A stretch of DNA of 12,258 nucleotides from an uncultured delta proteobacterium (GTDB taxonomy: Bacteria > Myxococcota_A > Polyangia > Polyangiales > Polyangiaceae): the NCBI GenBank assembly GCA_903893335.1, contig CAITLX010000796.1, positions 1-12,258 on the forward strand, written 5' to 3'. A program made the position numbers and the translations under genes. Of this stretch, positions 1 through 6,659 are shown piece after piece. Position 1 is the first letter of the stretch; each line of letters begins with the position of its first letter. The notes under the pieces are model-generated. The model was not told the origin of the DNA and ran no database searches. It saw only the letters and a program-made list of their open reading frames with translations.

Positions 1-855
1 CCGCGCGGCAAGGAGGCCCTGCTCGCCGAGGGTCGCGCCAACGTCGTCAAGGCCATGAACGACCTCGACTGGGGGCGTCGCCTCAAGTTCTTCCGCCCGC
101 GCGGGCTCGCGCTCGACCCCGGCCACGAGGACATCCAGATCATCGTCGCGGCCGCCGGCCACAACATCGACGGCCTCGTCTATCCGAAGATCGAGTCCGC
201 CGAGGAGGTGCGCTCCATCGACGCGACGCTCACCGCCCTCGAGGAGAAGCACGGCATCCCGGCGGGCAAGATCAAGATCGAGGTGCTCATCGAGAGCGCC
301 AACGCCGAGGAGCACGTCTTCGAGATCGCGCAGTCGTCGCGGCGCCTGGTCGGGCTCATCTTCGGAGCCTTCGACTACTGGGGCTCGCTGCGCATGATCG
401 GCGAGCCGTACCGCACCGATCACCCGCTGGTCGATCACGCGCGCGCGCGCATCGTCAAGGCCGCCGCGAGCGTGAACATCCCGGCCATCGCCGAGATGAC
501 GCTGAACTACCCGACCAAGGACAAGTCGCCCGAGCAGCAGCAGGCCGCGCTCGACGAGTGCCGCCGCGACGCGATGCACGCCAAGGCGTTCGGGTTCCGC
601 GGCAAGTGGACGGGCATCCCCCCGCAGACGGCGATCGCGGTCGAGGTCCTCTCCATCTCCGACAGCGTGATCCAGAACGCGGTCGAGGAGTCGAAGCTCT
701 TCCTCGAGGCCGAGCACAAGGGGCTCGGCGCCACGATGATCAAGGGCAAGATGGCCGACCGCGCGACCGACCGCATCAACCGCGTCGCGCTCAAGACGGC
801 CTACGCCCTCGGCAAGCTCGACGAGGCCACGGCGAAGGAGCTCGGCATCTCGTGA
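1..855 (+). CDS. mcl1: L-malyl-CoA / beta-methylmalyl-CoA lyase (HpcH/HpaI-CitE family), 5'-truncated
   Basis: The reading frame is open from base 1, so the gene starts left of the window; the ATG at 55 is internal, because the upstream codons already read like family sequence leading into LDWGRR. In the ethylmalonyl-CoA pathway this cytosolic Mg-dependent lyase splits beta-methylmalyl-CoA into glyoxylate and propionyl-CoA. The fold's two metal ligands are visible: Glu in VLIESA (codon 292-294) and Asp in FGAFDYW (codon 373-375), 27 residues apart as I recall for the Rhodobacter enzyme. The C-terminal third carries GFRGKWTG and GATMIKGK, matching the family's GK-W and GATVYKGR elements. The stop TGA overlaps the GTG start of the dehydrogenase (GTGA). 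The neighbours, two further enzymes of the same pathway, make this reading much more likely than citryl- or citramalyl-CoA lyase, though substrate preference cannot be proved from sequence. Confidence 0.82.
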   Translation, partial: PRGKEALLAEGRANVVKAMNDLDWGRRLKFFRPRGLALDPGHEDIQIIVAAAGHNIDGLVYPKIESAEEVRSIDATLTALEEKHGIPAGKIKIEVLIESANAEEHVFEIAQSSRRLVGLIFGAFDYWGSLRMIGEPYRTDHPLVDHARARIVKAAASVNIPAIAEMTLNYPTKDKSPEQQQAALDECRRDAMHAKAFGFRGKWTGIPPQTAIAVEVLSISDSVIQNAVEESKLFLEAEHKGLGATMIKGKMADRATDRINRVALKTAYALGKLDEATAKELGIS

Positions 856-2480
856 CGGACGACCTCGCCCCCGCGCTCGCCGCGCTCGACGAGCTCTACC
901 GCCGGGCGCACGCGAGCGTGCGCGCCAAGGTGACCGAGGGCGGCAAGCTCTCGCCGAAGCTGCTCGACCGCCACCAGCTCGCCGCCCACGCGCTCGCGTA
1001 CGTGAAGACGGAGACCGAGGCGGCGCGCCAGCTCGTCGAGTGGTCGACGCGCGTCGGCGGCGCGTTCGAGGCGAAGATCGCCGGCGCGTACGTCGGCGAG
1101 CTCGTGCGCGCGCTCGCGGGGGGCGTCGATCTCGGCCCGTGCGAGAGCGTCCCGCTCGTCGAGCTCGGCCTGTCGGCCGCCGACGTGGCCGAGACGATCG
1201 GCGCATCAGCCGTCGTGGCCCTCTCCGACCGCTTCGCGTCGGGCGACGCCGTCGTCGCGCTCGCGCGCGAGGCGCACGCGTCCGGCTCGTACGGCGCGCA
1301 CGGCCTGGGCGACGAGTCGCTGCTCGCGGTGCAGGCCGAGTTCCGCAAGTTCGTCGCGAAGGAGGTCACGCCGATCGCGCAGGACGTCCACCGCAAGGAC
1401 GTGCTCATCCCGATCGAGCTCGTCGCGAAGATGAGCGAGCTCGGCGTCTTCGGCCTCACCATCCCCGAGGCGTACGGCGGACTCGGCCTCTCGAAGGTCG
1501 CGATGTGCATCGTGACCGAGGAGCTGTCGCGCGGGTACATCGGCGTCGGCTCGCTCGGCACGCGCAGCGAGATCGCCGCCGAGCTCATCCTCGGCGGCGG
1601 CACCGAGGAGCAGAAGCTGGCGATTTTACCGAAGATCGCCGCCGGCGAGATGCTCCCGACGGCCGTGTTCACCGAGCCCAACTTCGGCTCGGACCTCGCG
1701 CACATCAAGACGCGCGCCGACCGGCAGCCCGACGGCTCGTTCCTCATCCAGGGCCAGAAGACCTGGATCACGCACGCCACGCGCGCCGACGTCATGACGC
1801 TGCTCGCGCGCACCAACCCGAGCGACGACGGCTACGGCGGCCTCACGATGTTCCTCGCGACGAAATCGCGCGGCACGGCGGGCGACGACTTCCCCGACGA
1901 GGGGCTGACGGGCACCGAGATCAAGGTGCTGGGCTACCGCGGCATGAAGGAGTTCGAGCTCTCGTTCGACGGCTTCCGCGTCGAGGCAGGCGCGATGCTC
2001 GGCGGCCGCGAGGGCATGGGCTTCAAGCAGCTCATGGTCACCTTCGAGAGCGCGCGCATCCAGACGGCGGCGCGCGGCGTCGGCGTCGCGCAGGCCGCGC
2101 TCGACGAGGCGATGCGCTACGCGAACGATCGCGTGCAGTTCGGCAAGCCCATCTTCGAGTTCCCGCGCGTCGCGCGCAAGCTCGGCCGCATGATCGCGCG
2201 CATCCAGGCCGCGCGTCAGCTCACCCACTTCTCGGCCCGCGCGAAGGACGAGGGCAAGCGGTGCGACCTCGAGGCCGGCATGGCCAAGCTGCTCGCGACG
2301 CGCGCCGCGTGGGAGGCCGCCGACGCAGGCGTGCAGATCCACGGCGGCAACGGCTTCGCCGAGGAGTACGTCGCGTCGCGGCTCCTGGTCGACGCGCGCG
2401 TGCTCTCCATCTTCGAGGGGGCCAACGAGATCCAGGCGCACGTCGTCGCGCGCCGGTTGCTGGAGGAGGCTGCGGCATGA
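852..2480 (+). CDS. mcd: (2S)-methylsuccinyl-CoA dehydrogenase
   Basis: An FAD-dependent acyl-CoA dehydrogenase of 542 residues. Ordinary family members have about 380-400; the extra N-terminal domain (about residues 1-155) is the hallmark of Mcd, which oxidises (2S)-methylsuccinyl-CoA to mesaconyl-CoA. The catalytic core runs from about 156 to the end. Visible landmarks are SRGYIGVGSLGTRSE (226-240), the FAD/substrate motif AVFTEPNFGSDL (271-282), KTWITHA (303-309), LGYRGMKEFEL (360-370), QIHGGNGFAEEY (495-506) and the catalytic glutamate E522 in FEGANEIQ. These stretches agree closely with what I recall of the Rhodobacter enzyme. The start is GTG at 852, inside the previous gene's stop (GTGA), with AAGGAG at 835-840. 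The longer open frame upstream lies inside the lyase gene and is not coding. The 3' end overlaps the hydratase start (ATGA). Electrons would go to ETF, which is not encoded here. Confidence 0.9.
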   Translation: MTDDLAPALAALDELYRRAHASVRAKVTEGGKLSPKLLDRHQLAAHALAYVKTETEAARQLVEWSTRVGGAFEAKIAGAYVGELVRALAGGVDLGPCESVPLVELGLSAADVAETIGASAVVALSDRFASGDAVVALAREAHASGSYGAHGLGDESLLAVQAEFRKFVAKEVTPIAQDVHRKDVLIPIELVAKMSELGVFGLTIPEAYGGLGLSKVAMCIVTEELSRGYIGVGSLGTRSEIAAELILGGGTEEQKLAILPKIAAGEMLPTAVFTEPNFGSDLAHIKTRADRQPDGSFLIQGQKTWITHATRADVMTLLARTNPSDDGYGGLTMFLATKSRGTAGDDFPDEGLTGTEIKVLGYRGMKEFELSFDGFRVEAGAMLGGREGMGFKQLMVTFESARIQTAARGVGVAQAALDEAMRYANDRVQFGKPIFEFPRVARKLGRMIARIQAARQLTHFSARAKDEGKRCDLEAGMAKLLATRAAWEAADAGVQIHGGNGFAEEYVASRLLVDARVLSIFEGANEIQAHVVARRLLEEAAA

Positions 2481-3565
2481 CCACGGTGAAGAACCCCCGC
2501 TACGGCCGCAAGCTCGGCGACTTCGTGCCGGGCGAGACGTACGCCCACCCCTGGGACGTCACCGTCGACGGCGGCACGGTCGCGCTGTTTCAGGCGTCGT
2601 TCCTCGACGCGTCGCCCGTCTACGCGAGCGCGGCCTACGCGCGCGCGCTCGGCCTGCGCGACCGCCCCGTGCACCCGCTCTTGCTGCTCAACCTCGGGCT
2701 CTCGTTCTCCGTGCACGACGTGAGCGAGCAGGCCATCGCGCACCTCGCCTACCTCGACGTTCGCTTCCCCGAGCCCGCGTACGTCGACGACACGCTCACG
2801 GCGTCGTCCAAGGTGCTGGGCGTCAAGGCCGCGTCGAGCGGCGACAAGGGCGTCGTGCACGTCCGCACGCTGCTCGCGCGCGACGACGGCGCCATCGTGT
2901 GCGCGTTCGAGCGCAAGGCGCTCGTGCCCGCGGGCAACGTCGAGGGGCGCCCGCTCGCCCCCCCGAGCGCGCCGCAGGAGGACCCGGGTGACCTGCCCCG
3001 CCTGCCGCCCGCGCTGCGCACGCGCGTCGCCCACGTCGCGCGTCCCGCGGGCTTCGGCGGCTTCTTCGAGGACTTCGCCGTCGGCGACGTCTACGCCCAC
3101 GAGTGCGGCAAGACCGTCGGCGAGAGCGAGCACATGCAGCTGACCTCGCTCGTGCGCAATTCGCACCCGCTGCACTTCGACGAGACCTACTCGCGCGAGA
3201 GCTCGTTCGCCAAGACGCGCGTCGTGTACGGCGGCCTCGTGCTCTCGTGGGTGCTCTCGCTGACGAGCCGCGACACGACGGGCAACGCGCTGTGGGACCT
3301 CGGCCTCGACCAGGGCGCGCACCCGAGCGGCGTCGTCGCGGGCGACACGCTGTACGCCGCGAGCAAGGTGCTCGCGACCGAGGAGTTCGGCCCGAACGTC
3401 GGCGCCGTCACCTTCCGCGTCGTCGGCCTGAAGAACGTCCGCTCGCGCGATCTGCTCGCGACGGGCGTCGACCTCTTCGCCGACGAGCTCTCCAAGAAGG
3501 AGGGCAAGGTGAAGGAGAAGGTCGTCGAGATCACCCGCACGGTGCTGGTGCGGAAGCGCGGCTGA
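2477..3565 (+). CDS. mch: mesaconyl-CoA hydratase (two MaoC-like hotdog domains)
   Basis: A 362-residue protein with two hotdog/MaoC-like halves: about 13-150 (FVPGETY... through FERKALV) and about 195-360 (FFEDFAVGDVY... to the end), joined by a Pro/Ala-rich linker (about 155-190). Mesaconyl-CoA hydratases have this length and two-domain plan; they hydrate mesaconyl-CoA to beta-methylmalyl-CoA. The second half holds the hydratase loop VRNSHPLHFDE (226-236). The usual D-x-N-P-x-H reads N-x-H-P-x-H here, so Asn replaces the canonical Asp; I recall Asn at this position in the Rhodobacter hydratase too. The start ATG at 2477 overlaps the dehydrogenase stop (ATGA) and has a strong GGAGGAGG at 2462-2469, 7 bases upstream. 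The order lyase, dehydrogenase, hydratase covers three consecutive reactions, which strongly supports the assignment. The last codons and stop are partly duplicated just downstream. Confidence 0.87.
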   Translation: MTTVKNPRYGRKLGDFVPGETYAHPWDVTVDGGTVALFQASFLDASPVYASAAYARALGLRDRPVHPLLLLNLGLSFSVHDVSEQAIAHLAYLDVRFPEPAYVDDTLTASSKVLGVKAASSGDKGVVHVRTLLARDDGAIVCAFERKALVPAGNVEGRPLAPPSAPQEDPGDLPRLPPALRTRVAHVARPAGFGGFFEDFAVGDVYAHECGKTVGESEHMQLTSLVRNSHPLHFDETYSRESSFAKTRVVYGGLVLSWVLSLTSRDTTGNALWDLGLDQGAHPSGVVAGDTLYAASKVLATEEFGPNVGAVTFRVVGLKNVRSRDLLATGVDLFADELSKKEGKVKEKVVEITRTVLVRKRG

Positions 3566-3592
3566 TCCTCGGACGGGCGGAAGCGCGGCTGA
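3550..3592 (+). repeat. 27-bp-offset direct repeat spanning the mch stop codon
   Basis: The 16 bases gcggaagcgcggctga occur at 3550-3565 (the final RKRG and stop of the hydratase) and again, identically, at 3577-3592. The offset of 27 bp is nine codons, so the second TGA is in frame with the first; reading through the first stop would add nine residues, again ending RKRG. Similarity beyond the 16 bases is weaker (about 7 of the next 12). This looks like a small tandem duplication of the gene's 3' end. Confidence 0.85.
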
Positions 3593-3593
3593 G

Positions 3594-3614
3594 CGCCCGA
3601 CGAGCGCGCGGGCG
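3594..3614. terminator. possible weak bidirectional terminator hairpin between convergent genes
   Basis: In the 57-base gap between the convergent hydratase and vWA genes, cgcccg (3594-3599) can pair with cgggcg (3609-3614) across a 9-base loop. There is no T-tract on either side, and short GC inverted repeats are common by chance at this base composition. It is listed because it is the only candidate in a place where a terminator for both genes is expected. Confidence 0.22.
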
Positions 3615-3622
3615 GCTTCGGG

Positions 3623-6445
3623 TCACAGCGCGTCGACGCACGAGTGGGTGAGCTGCCACTCGGTCACGGTGGGCGCCGCCGTCTTCGACGTGCTCGGGTT
3701 GAGGCGAACGGTCAGCTCGAGGTGCGGGCGCGCGCCGGCCGGCTTGCCGCCGAGCGACGTGTACAGATCGATCGCGCACGCGTCGCCGATGGCGCACACC
3801 TCGGGAGCCGCCGGCGGGGTGACGGCGACCGTGCCGATCTTCACCGGCGTGCCCGTGAACGACGCCGTGTCGGAGGTGCGCGCGAGGAACTCGACGCTCG
3901 AGTCGCTCGGCGTGAGCGCCTCCCACGTGAGGTACCCCCACTGCGGCCGCTGCCCGGCGCCGCAGGCGGCGGCGTAGGTCTGCACCGTGCTCGTCTGCGC
4001 GTAGCCCCCGGTGCAGCCCGCGCCGATCTCGATGTGCGCCGAGGTCGCGGCCTGCGCGGCGGCGCACGTCGAGGGGCAGAGCTGGACCTCGGTCGGGTGC
4101 GTCGCGTCGTCGAAGTACCAGCCGTCGCCGCAGAGCGCGGGGCTCGACACGCGACCGAGCGACGTCGGCGCACCGCTGCCCGGCGTGAAGAGCACGTCGA
4201 CCGCGGCCGGATCGAACGTCGTGCCCGGCAGCGGGAACGCGCAGTCGAGGGCGCTGCCCTGGATCGCGCGAAACGCTTGCAGGATCTGCTTCGCGCCCTG
4301 CGCCGAGCTCGAGACGAAGAAGCCGTCGCCGCCGCCCGCCGACGCGATCTTCTGGAGGGTCGCGGTCGAGAGCCCCTGGATGCCGATGACGTAGGTGCGC
4401 ACGCCGGACGCCGCATAAGCGTCGGCGGCGATCTTCGCGATGTGCGCCACGTCGTTGTCGCAGCCGTTCGGCTCGCCGTCGGTCACGAGCACCGCGATCG
4501 CCTGCTCGCTGGGGTGCGCCGCCTGGTAGTCGGCCGCCCACTTCGTCGCGCCGCCGAGCGCGGCCGACATCGGCGTGCCTCCGCCCGGCGACTTCGCGTT
4601 GATGGCGTCGACGAGCGCCTTCTCGGTCGGGTCGGCGGCGCCCGTCGCGGCCGTCAGCACGCCGAACGGCACGAGCGGGTGGCTGCAATACGCGACGTTG
4701 CACGAGCTCGCGTCCCCCTTCTTGCCCGTGTCCTCGCAGGGGTAGCCGCTCGGCGACGCGTCGGCCCAGAAGCGCAGCGCGACGCCGAGCCCCGCGGAGC
4801 CCGGGTCGGCGAGGAACGTCTTGAGCGCCGAGGTGAGGTTGCTCCAGCGGCTCGGCGAGCCGGTGCTCATCGAGCCCGACTTGTCGATCGAGACGAACAT
4901 CCGCAGCGGCTTGAGCGTCGCCGACTGACTGCTCGCGACGCACGAGGGCGCGCCGCAGGTCAGGCCCGCGGAGTACTCCGTCCAGTTGTTCTGGTACGAG
5001 CACTCGGCGACCTGGAAGCCGTCGGGCGGGTTGACCATGACCTCGCGCGTGCCGGCGAGCGCCGGGCAGTCGACGTCCACGCACTCGCCCGCGGCGATGC
5101 CCGTCGCGGAGGTGCACACGTCCGGCTTCGGGCTCGTCATGCTCGGGTTCGTGCTCGGGATCTTGCCCGAGTTGCCCGGCCACACCGCGACGTGGACGCC
5201 CGAGGGCGCGGGCTTCGTGCCTCGGTTGCAGATCGGGATCTTGGTGCCGCACGCGACGCCCGCGGTGAGATCGACGCCGCTGCACAGCAGGTTGGTCTGG
5301 CTCGGCAGCCACGCGGTGCACTTGCCGTCCGACGGGCACGACGAGCCGCACGCCGACGACACGAGCGCGACGCAGCTCGCGTCCCACGCGCCCGTGCAGC
5401 ACGAGGGCTGCTGCTGGCACACCTTGCCGACGCACGCGTCGCACGTCGCGTCGAGCGCGCCGCCCGCGTAGCACTTGTCGTGGGCGCACGGCGCGTCGCT
5501 CGCGCAGAAGGCGCCGCACACCGACTCCACCTTCGCGACGCACGCGGGCGACCACGTCTGCCCGCTGCTCGGCGCGGCGCAGGTCACGTTCTTCTGCGAC
5601 GCGTACGAGGTCGCGCACGCCGCGCTCCACGTCTTGTCGCAGCAGCTCTCGGTCTTCTGGCAGACGGCCTCGACCGCCTTGTTGCACCCGCCGTCGAGCT
5701 TCGCGCCGGCGGCGCACGGGTCGTGGTCGCACTTGCCCTTGTAGGGCGGCGCGACGCTCGCGCAGCAGGTCGAGTCGACGCCGCAGACCTCGGCGACGCA
5801 GGGGTCGCACGCGGCGTCGAGCGCGGCGCCCGCGACGCACTTGTGGTGCGCGCACGTCCCGCTGACGGGGCTGTCGCAGTGCTGGTCGATCTGGCAGTCG
5901 GCAGCCGTGGCGCAGGGCTGGACCACCGCCTTGGCGGCGAGACCCGCGGGCAGATCGCCGACCTTGCCCACCTGCCAGGTGTACTTCGGCGCCGCGCCGT
6001 TCAGCGTGAGCCCTCCGTCGGGCACCTCGTTCCACCCCTGGCAGGTCGGGTCGCACGGGTCGCCCGTGCAGGGGCTCACGCCCGAGAGCGCGAGCGTCGG
6101 CCGGTCGGTCTCCGGCAGCGGCGGCGGCGCGACGATCTGCGTGAGCGAGCCCGCGCACTCCGACCATTGCCCCTGGTCGCAGATCTGCTCGCCTTGCAGG
6201 CAGGTCACGATCCCCTCGGCCTCGCCGATCTTGCGGTGGCAGACGCGGGCCTGCCCCTCGTGGCAGGCCGCGTGCGTCCCGGCCTCGTAGGCCCCGCCGG
6301 GGTCCCCGCCCGGGTCCACGCCGTCGCCCGCGAGCCCTGCGAACGAGCCCCCCGAGCACGCGCCAACGCCGATGCCCACCGCGAGCCCGAGACCCGCGTT
6401 CAGGCAGCGCCGCAACCAAGCCCTTCCCTGTCGCGCCGATCGCAT
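3623..6445 (-). CDS. Cys-rich vWA-domain lipoprotein, myxobacterial type
   Basis: 940 residues, predicted secreted lipoprotein. Residues 1-30 form a signal peptide: Arg-rich start, hydrophobic LGLAVGIGV and lipobox VGAC with Cys30; Ser31 after it argues against inner-membrane retention. Residues 60-100 hold a small Cys motif (ACHEGQARVCHRKIGE, then WSEC). Three Cys-rich repeats lie at 198-370. A von Willebrand A domain at about 514-730 has a complete metal-binding (MIDAS) set: DKSGSMS (521-527), GGTP with T624, and VTDGEP with D656. The C-terminal part (LCGDGWYFDD at 771-780, then Cys pairs) resembles tails I recall in large Polyangial vWA lipoproteins. The start is ATG at 6445, or the adjacent in-frame GTG at 6448; no close Shine-Dalgarno is seen, the nearest GGGAGG being 19 bases upstream. 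The longer open frame to 6574 would bury the signal peptide. Role unknown; surface adhesion or protein binding is inference. Confidence 0.88.
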   Translation of the reverse strand: MRSARQGRAWLRRCLNAGLGLAVGIGVGACSGGSFAGLAGDGVDPGGDPGGAYEAGTHAACHEGQARVCHRKIGEAEGIVTCLQGEQICDQGQWSECAGSLTQIVAPPPLPETDRPTLALSGVSPCTGDPCDPTCQGWNEVPDGGLTLNGAAPKYTWQVGKVGDLPAGLAAKAVVQPCATAADCQIDQHCDSPVSGTCAHHKCVAGAALDAACDPCVAEVCGVDSTCCASVAPPYKGKCDHDPCAAGAKLDGGCNKAVEAVCQKTESCCDKTWSAACATSYASQKNVTCAAPSSGQTWSPACVAKVESVCGAFCASDAPCAHDKCYAGGALDATCDACVGKVCQQQPSCCTGAWDASCVALVSSACGSSCPSDGKCTAWLPSQTNLLCSGVDLTAGVACGTKIPICNRGTKPAPSGVHVAVWPGNSGKIPSTNPSMTSPKPDVCTSATGIAAGECVDVDCPALAGTREVMVNPPDGFQVAECSYQNNWTEYSAGLTCGAPSCVASSQSATLKPLRMFVSIDKSGSMSTGSPSRWSNLTSALKTFLADPGSAGLGVALRFWADASPSGYPCEDTGKKGDASSCNVAYCSHPLVPFGVLTAATGAADPTEKALVDAINAKSPGGGTPMSAALGGATKWAADYQAAHPSEQAIAVLVTDGEPNGCDNDVAHIAKIAADAYAASGVRTYVIGIQGLSTATLQKIASAGGGDGFFVSSSAQGAKQILQAFRAIQGSALDCAFPLPGTTFDPAAVDVLFTPGSGAPTSLGRVSSPALCGDGWYFDDATHPTEVQLCPSTCAAAQAATSAHIEIGAGCTGGYAQTSTVQTYAAACGAGQRPQWGYLTWEALTPSDSSVEFLARTSDTASFTGTPVKIGTVAVTPPAAPEVCAIGDACAIDLYTSLGGKPAGARPHLELTVRLNPSTSKTAAPTVTEWQLTHSCVDAL
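5372..5854 (-). repeat. three Cys-rich protein repeats within the vWA lipoprotein
   Basis: Residues 198-228, 239-277 and 320-358 share one plan: C-x-H-[HD]-x-C, about nine residues with G..L, C (then C two residues later in copies 1 and 3), C, then a CC pair and, in copies 2 and 3, W-x-x-x-C. Copy 1 lacks the W..C tail; copy 2 (C239, C244, C254, CC at 268-269) lacks one Cys of the middle pair. The even, closely spaced cysteines suggest disulphide-bonded modules outside the cytoplasm. I recall similar CAHD-x-C modules in other Polyangia-type proteins but cannot give a domain name. Confidence 0.75.
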
Positions 6446-6492
6446 CACGCCGCGGTGAACGGCGCCTCCCGGGCGACCTTGAGGACCACCGC

Positions 6493-6507
6493 GCGCAAAG
6501 TTTGCGC
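6493..6507. promoter_or_regulatory. perfect 7-1-7 palindrome, candidate operator
   Basis: gcgcaaa (6493-6499), a single g, and tttgcgc (6501-6507) form a perfect inverted repeat. It sits in the divergent region, 47 bases upstream of the vWA start and about 150 upstream of the Rieske start. The A/T-containing core is unusual for this GC-rich DNA, so a chance palindrome is less likely than for pure GC arms. A dimeric repressor site (TetR-like size) is plausible; no regulator gene is in the window to pair with it. Confidence 0.45.
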
Positions 6508-6539
6508 CAACGCGATTCCTGCACCTCGAACGTATTTGC

Positions 6540-6567
6540 TTGGATTCTGGCCAAACATCGCGACAAT
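6540..6567 (+). promoter_or_regulatory. possible promoter of the five-oxygenase operon
   Basis: The stretch from about 6512 to 6590 is the least GC-rich part of the window, as expected for a promoter zone between divergent genes. The best sigma-70-like pair on the + strand is ttggat (6540-6545), 16 bases, gacaat (6562-6567); the -35 matches only 3 of 6 and the -10 4 of 6. It would give a leader of roughly 85-90 bases. No convincing pair was found for the vWA gene on the other strand. Confidence 0.25.
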
Positions 6568-6643
6568 GAAACACGTTCTACTCAAGCCCTCTCCGCTGGC
6601 CTCTCCTCGAGGGTTCAGCGGTGGGCGCCGCGTGTCTCGGGTC

Positions 6644-6650
6644 GAGGAGG
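6644..6650 (+). promoter_or_regulatory. Shine-Dalgarno site fixing the first Rieske gene's start
   Basis: gaggagg lies 9 bases before the ATG at 6660. This decides the start against the in-frame GTG at 6621, which has no such site and would add 13 residues not needed for the Rieske fold. Confidence 0.7.
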
Positions 6651-6659
6651 AGCATCCGC

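Noticed and set aside
2216..3322. 368-codon antisense frame across mcd and mch
   Set aside because: Typical mirror frame of GC-rich genes, with no recognisable domain and fully covered by well-identified enzymes.
6544..6558. Possible sigma-54 site on the - strand (TTGGCC ... AAGCA)
   Set aside because: The GG to GC spacing is 11 bases instead of the required 10 and the flanks do not fit the consensus.
3531..6566. 1011-codon - strand open frame overlapping the vWA gene in another frame
   Set aside because: Arg-rich shadow translation without domains; the frame encoding the vWA domain with its intact metal site and lipobox is the real one.
6449..6574. Upstream ATG at 6574 as start of the vWA lipoprotein
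   Set aside because: It would place 43 residues in front of a clear signal peptide and lipobox, which is not compatible with export.
6621..6659. Upstream GTG as start for the first Rieske gene
   Set aside because: No ribosome-binding site, and the added residues are unlike the family; ATG 6660 has GAGGAGG at the right distance.
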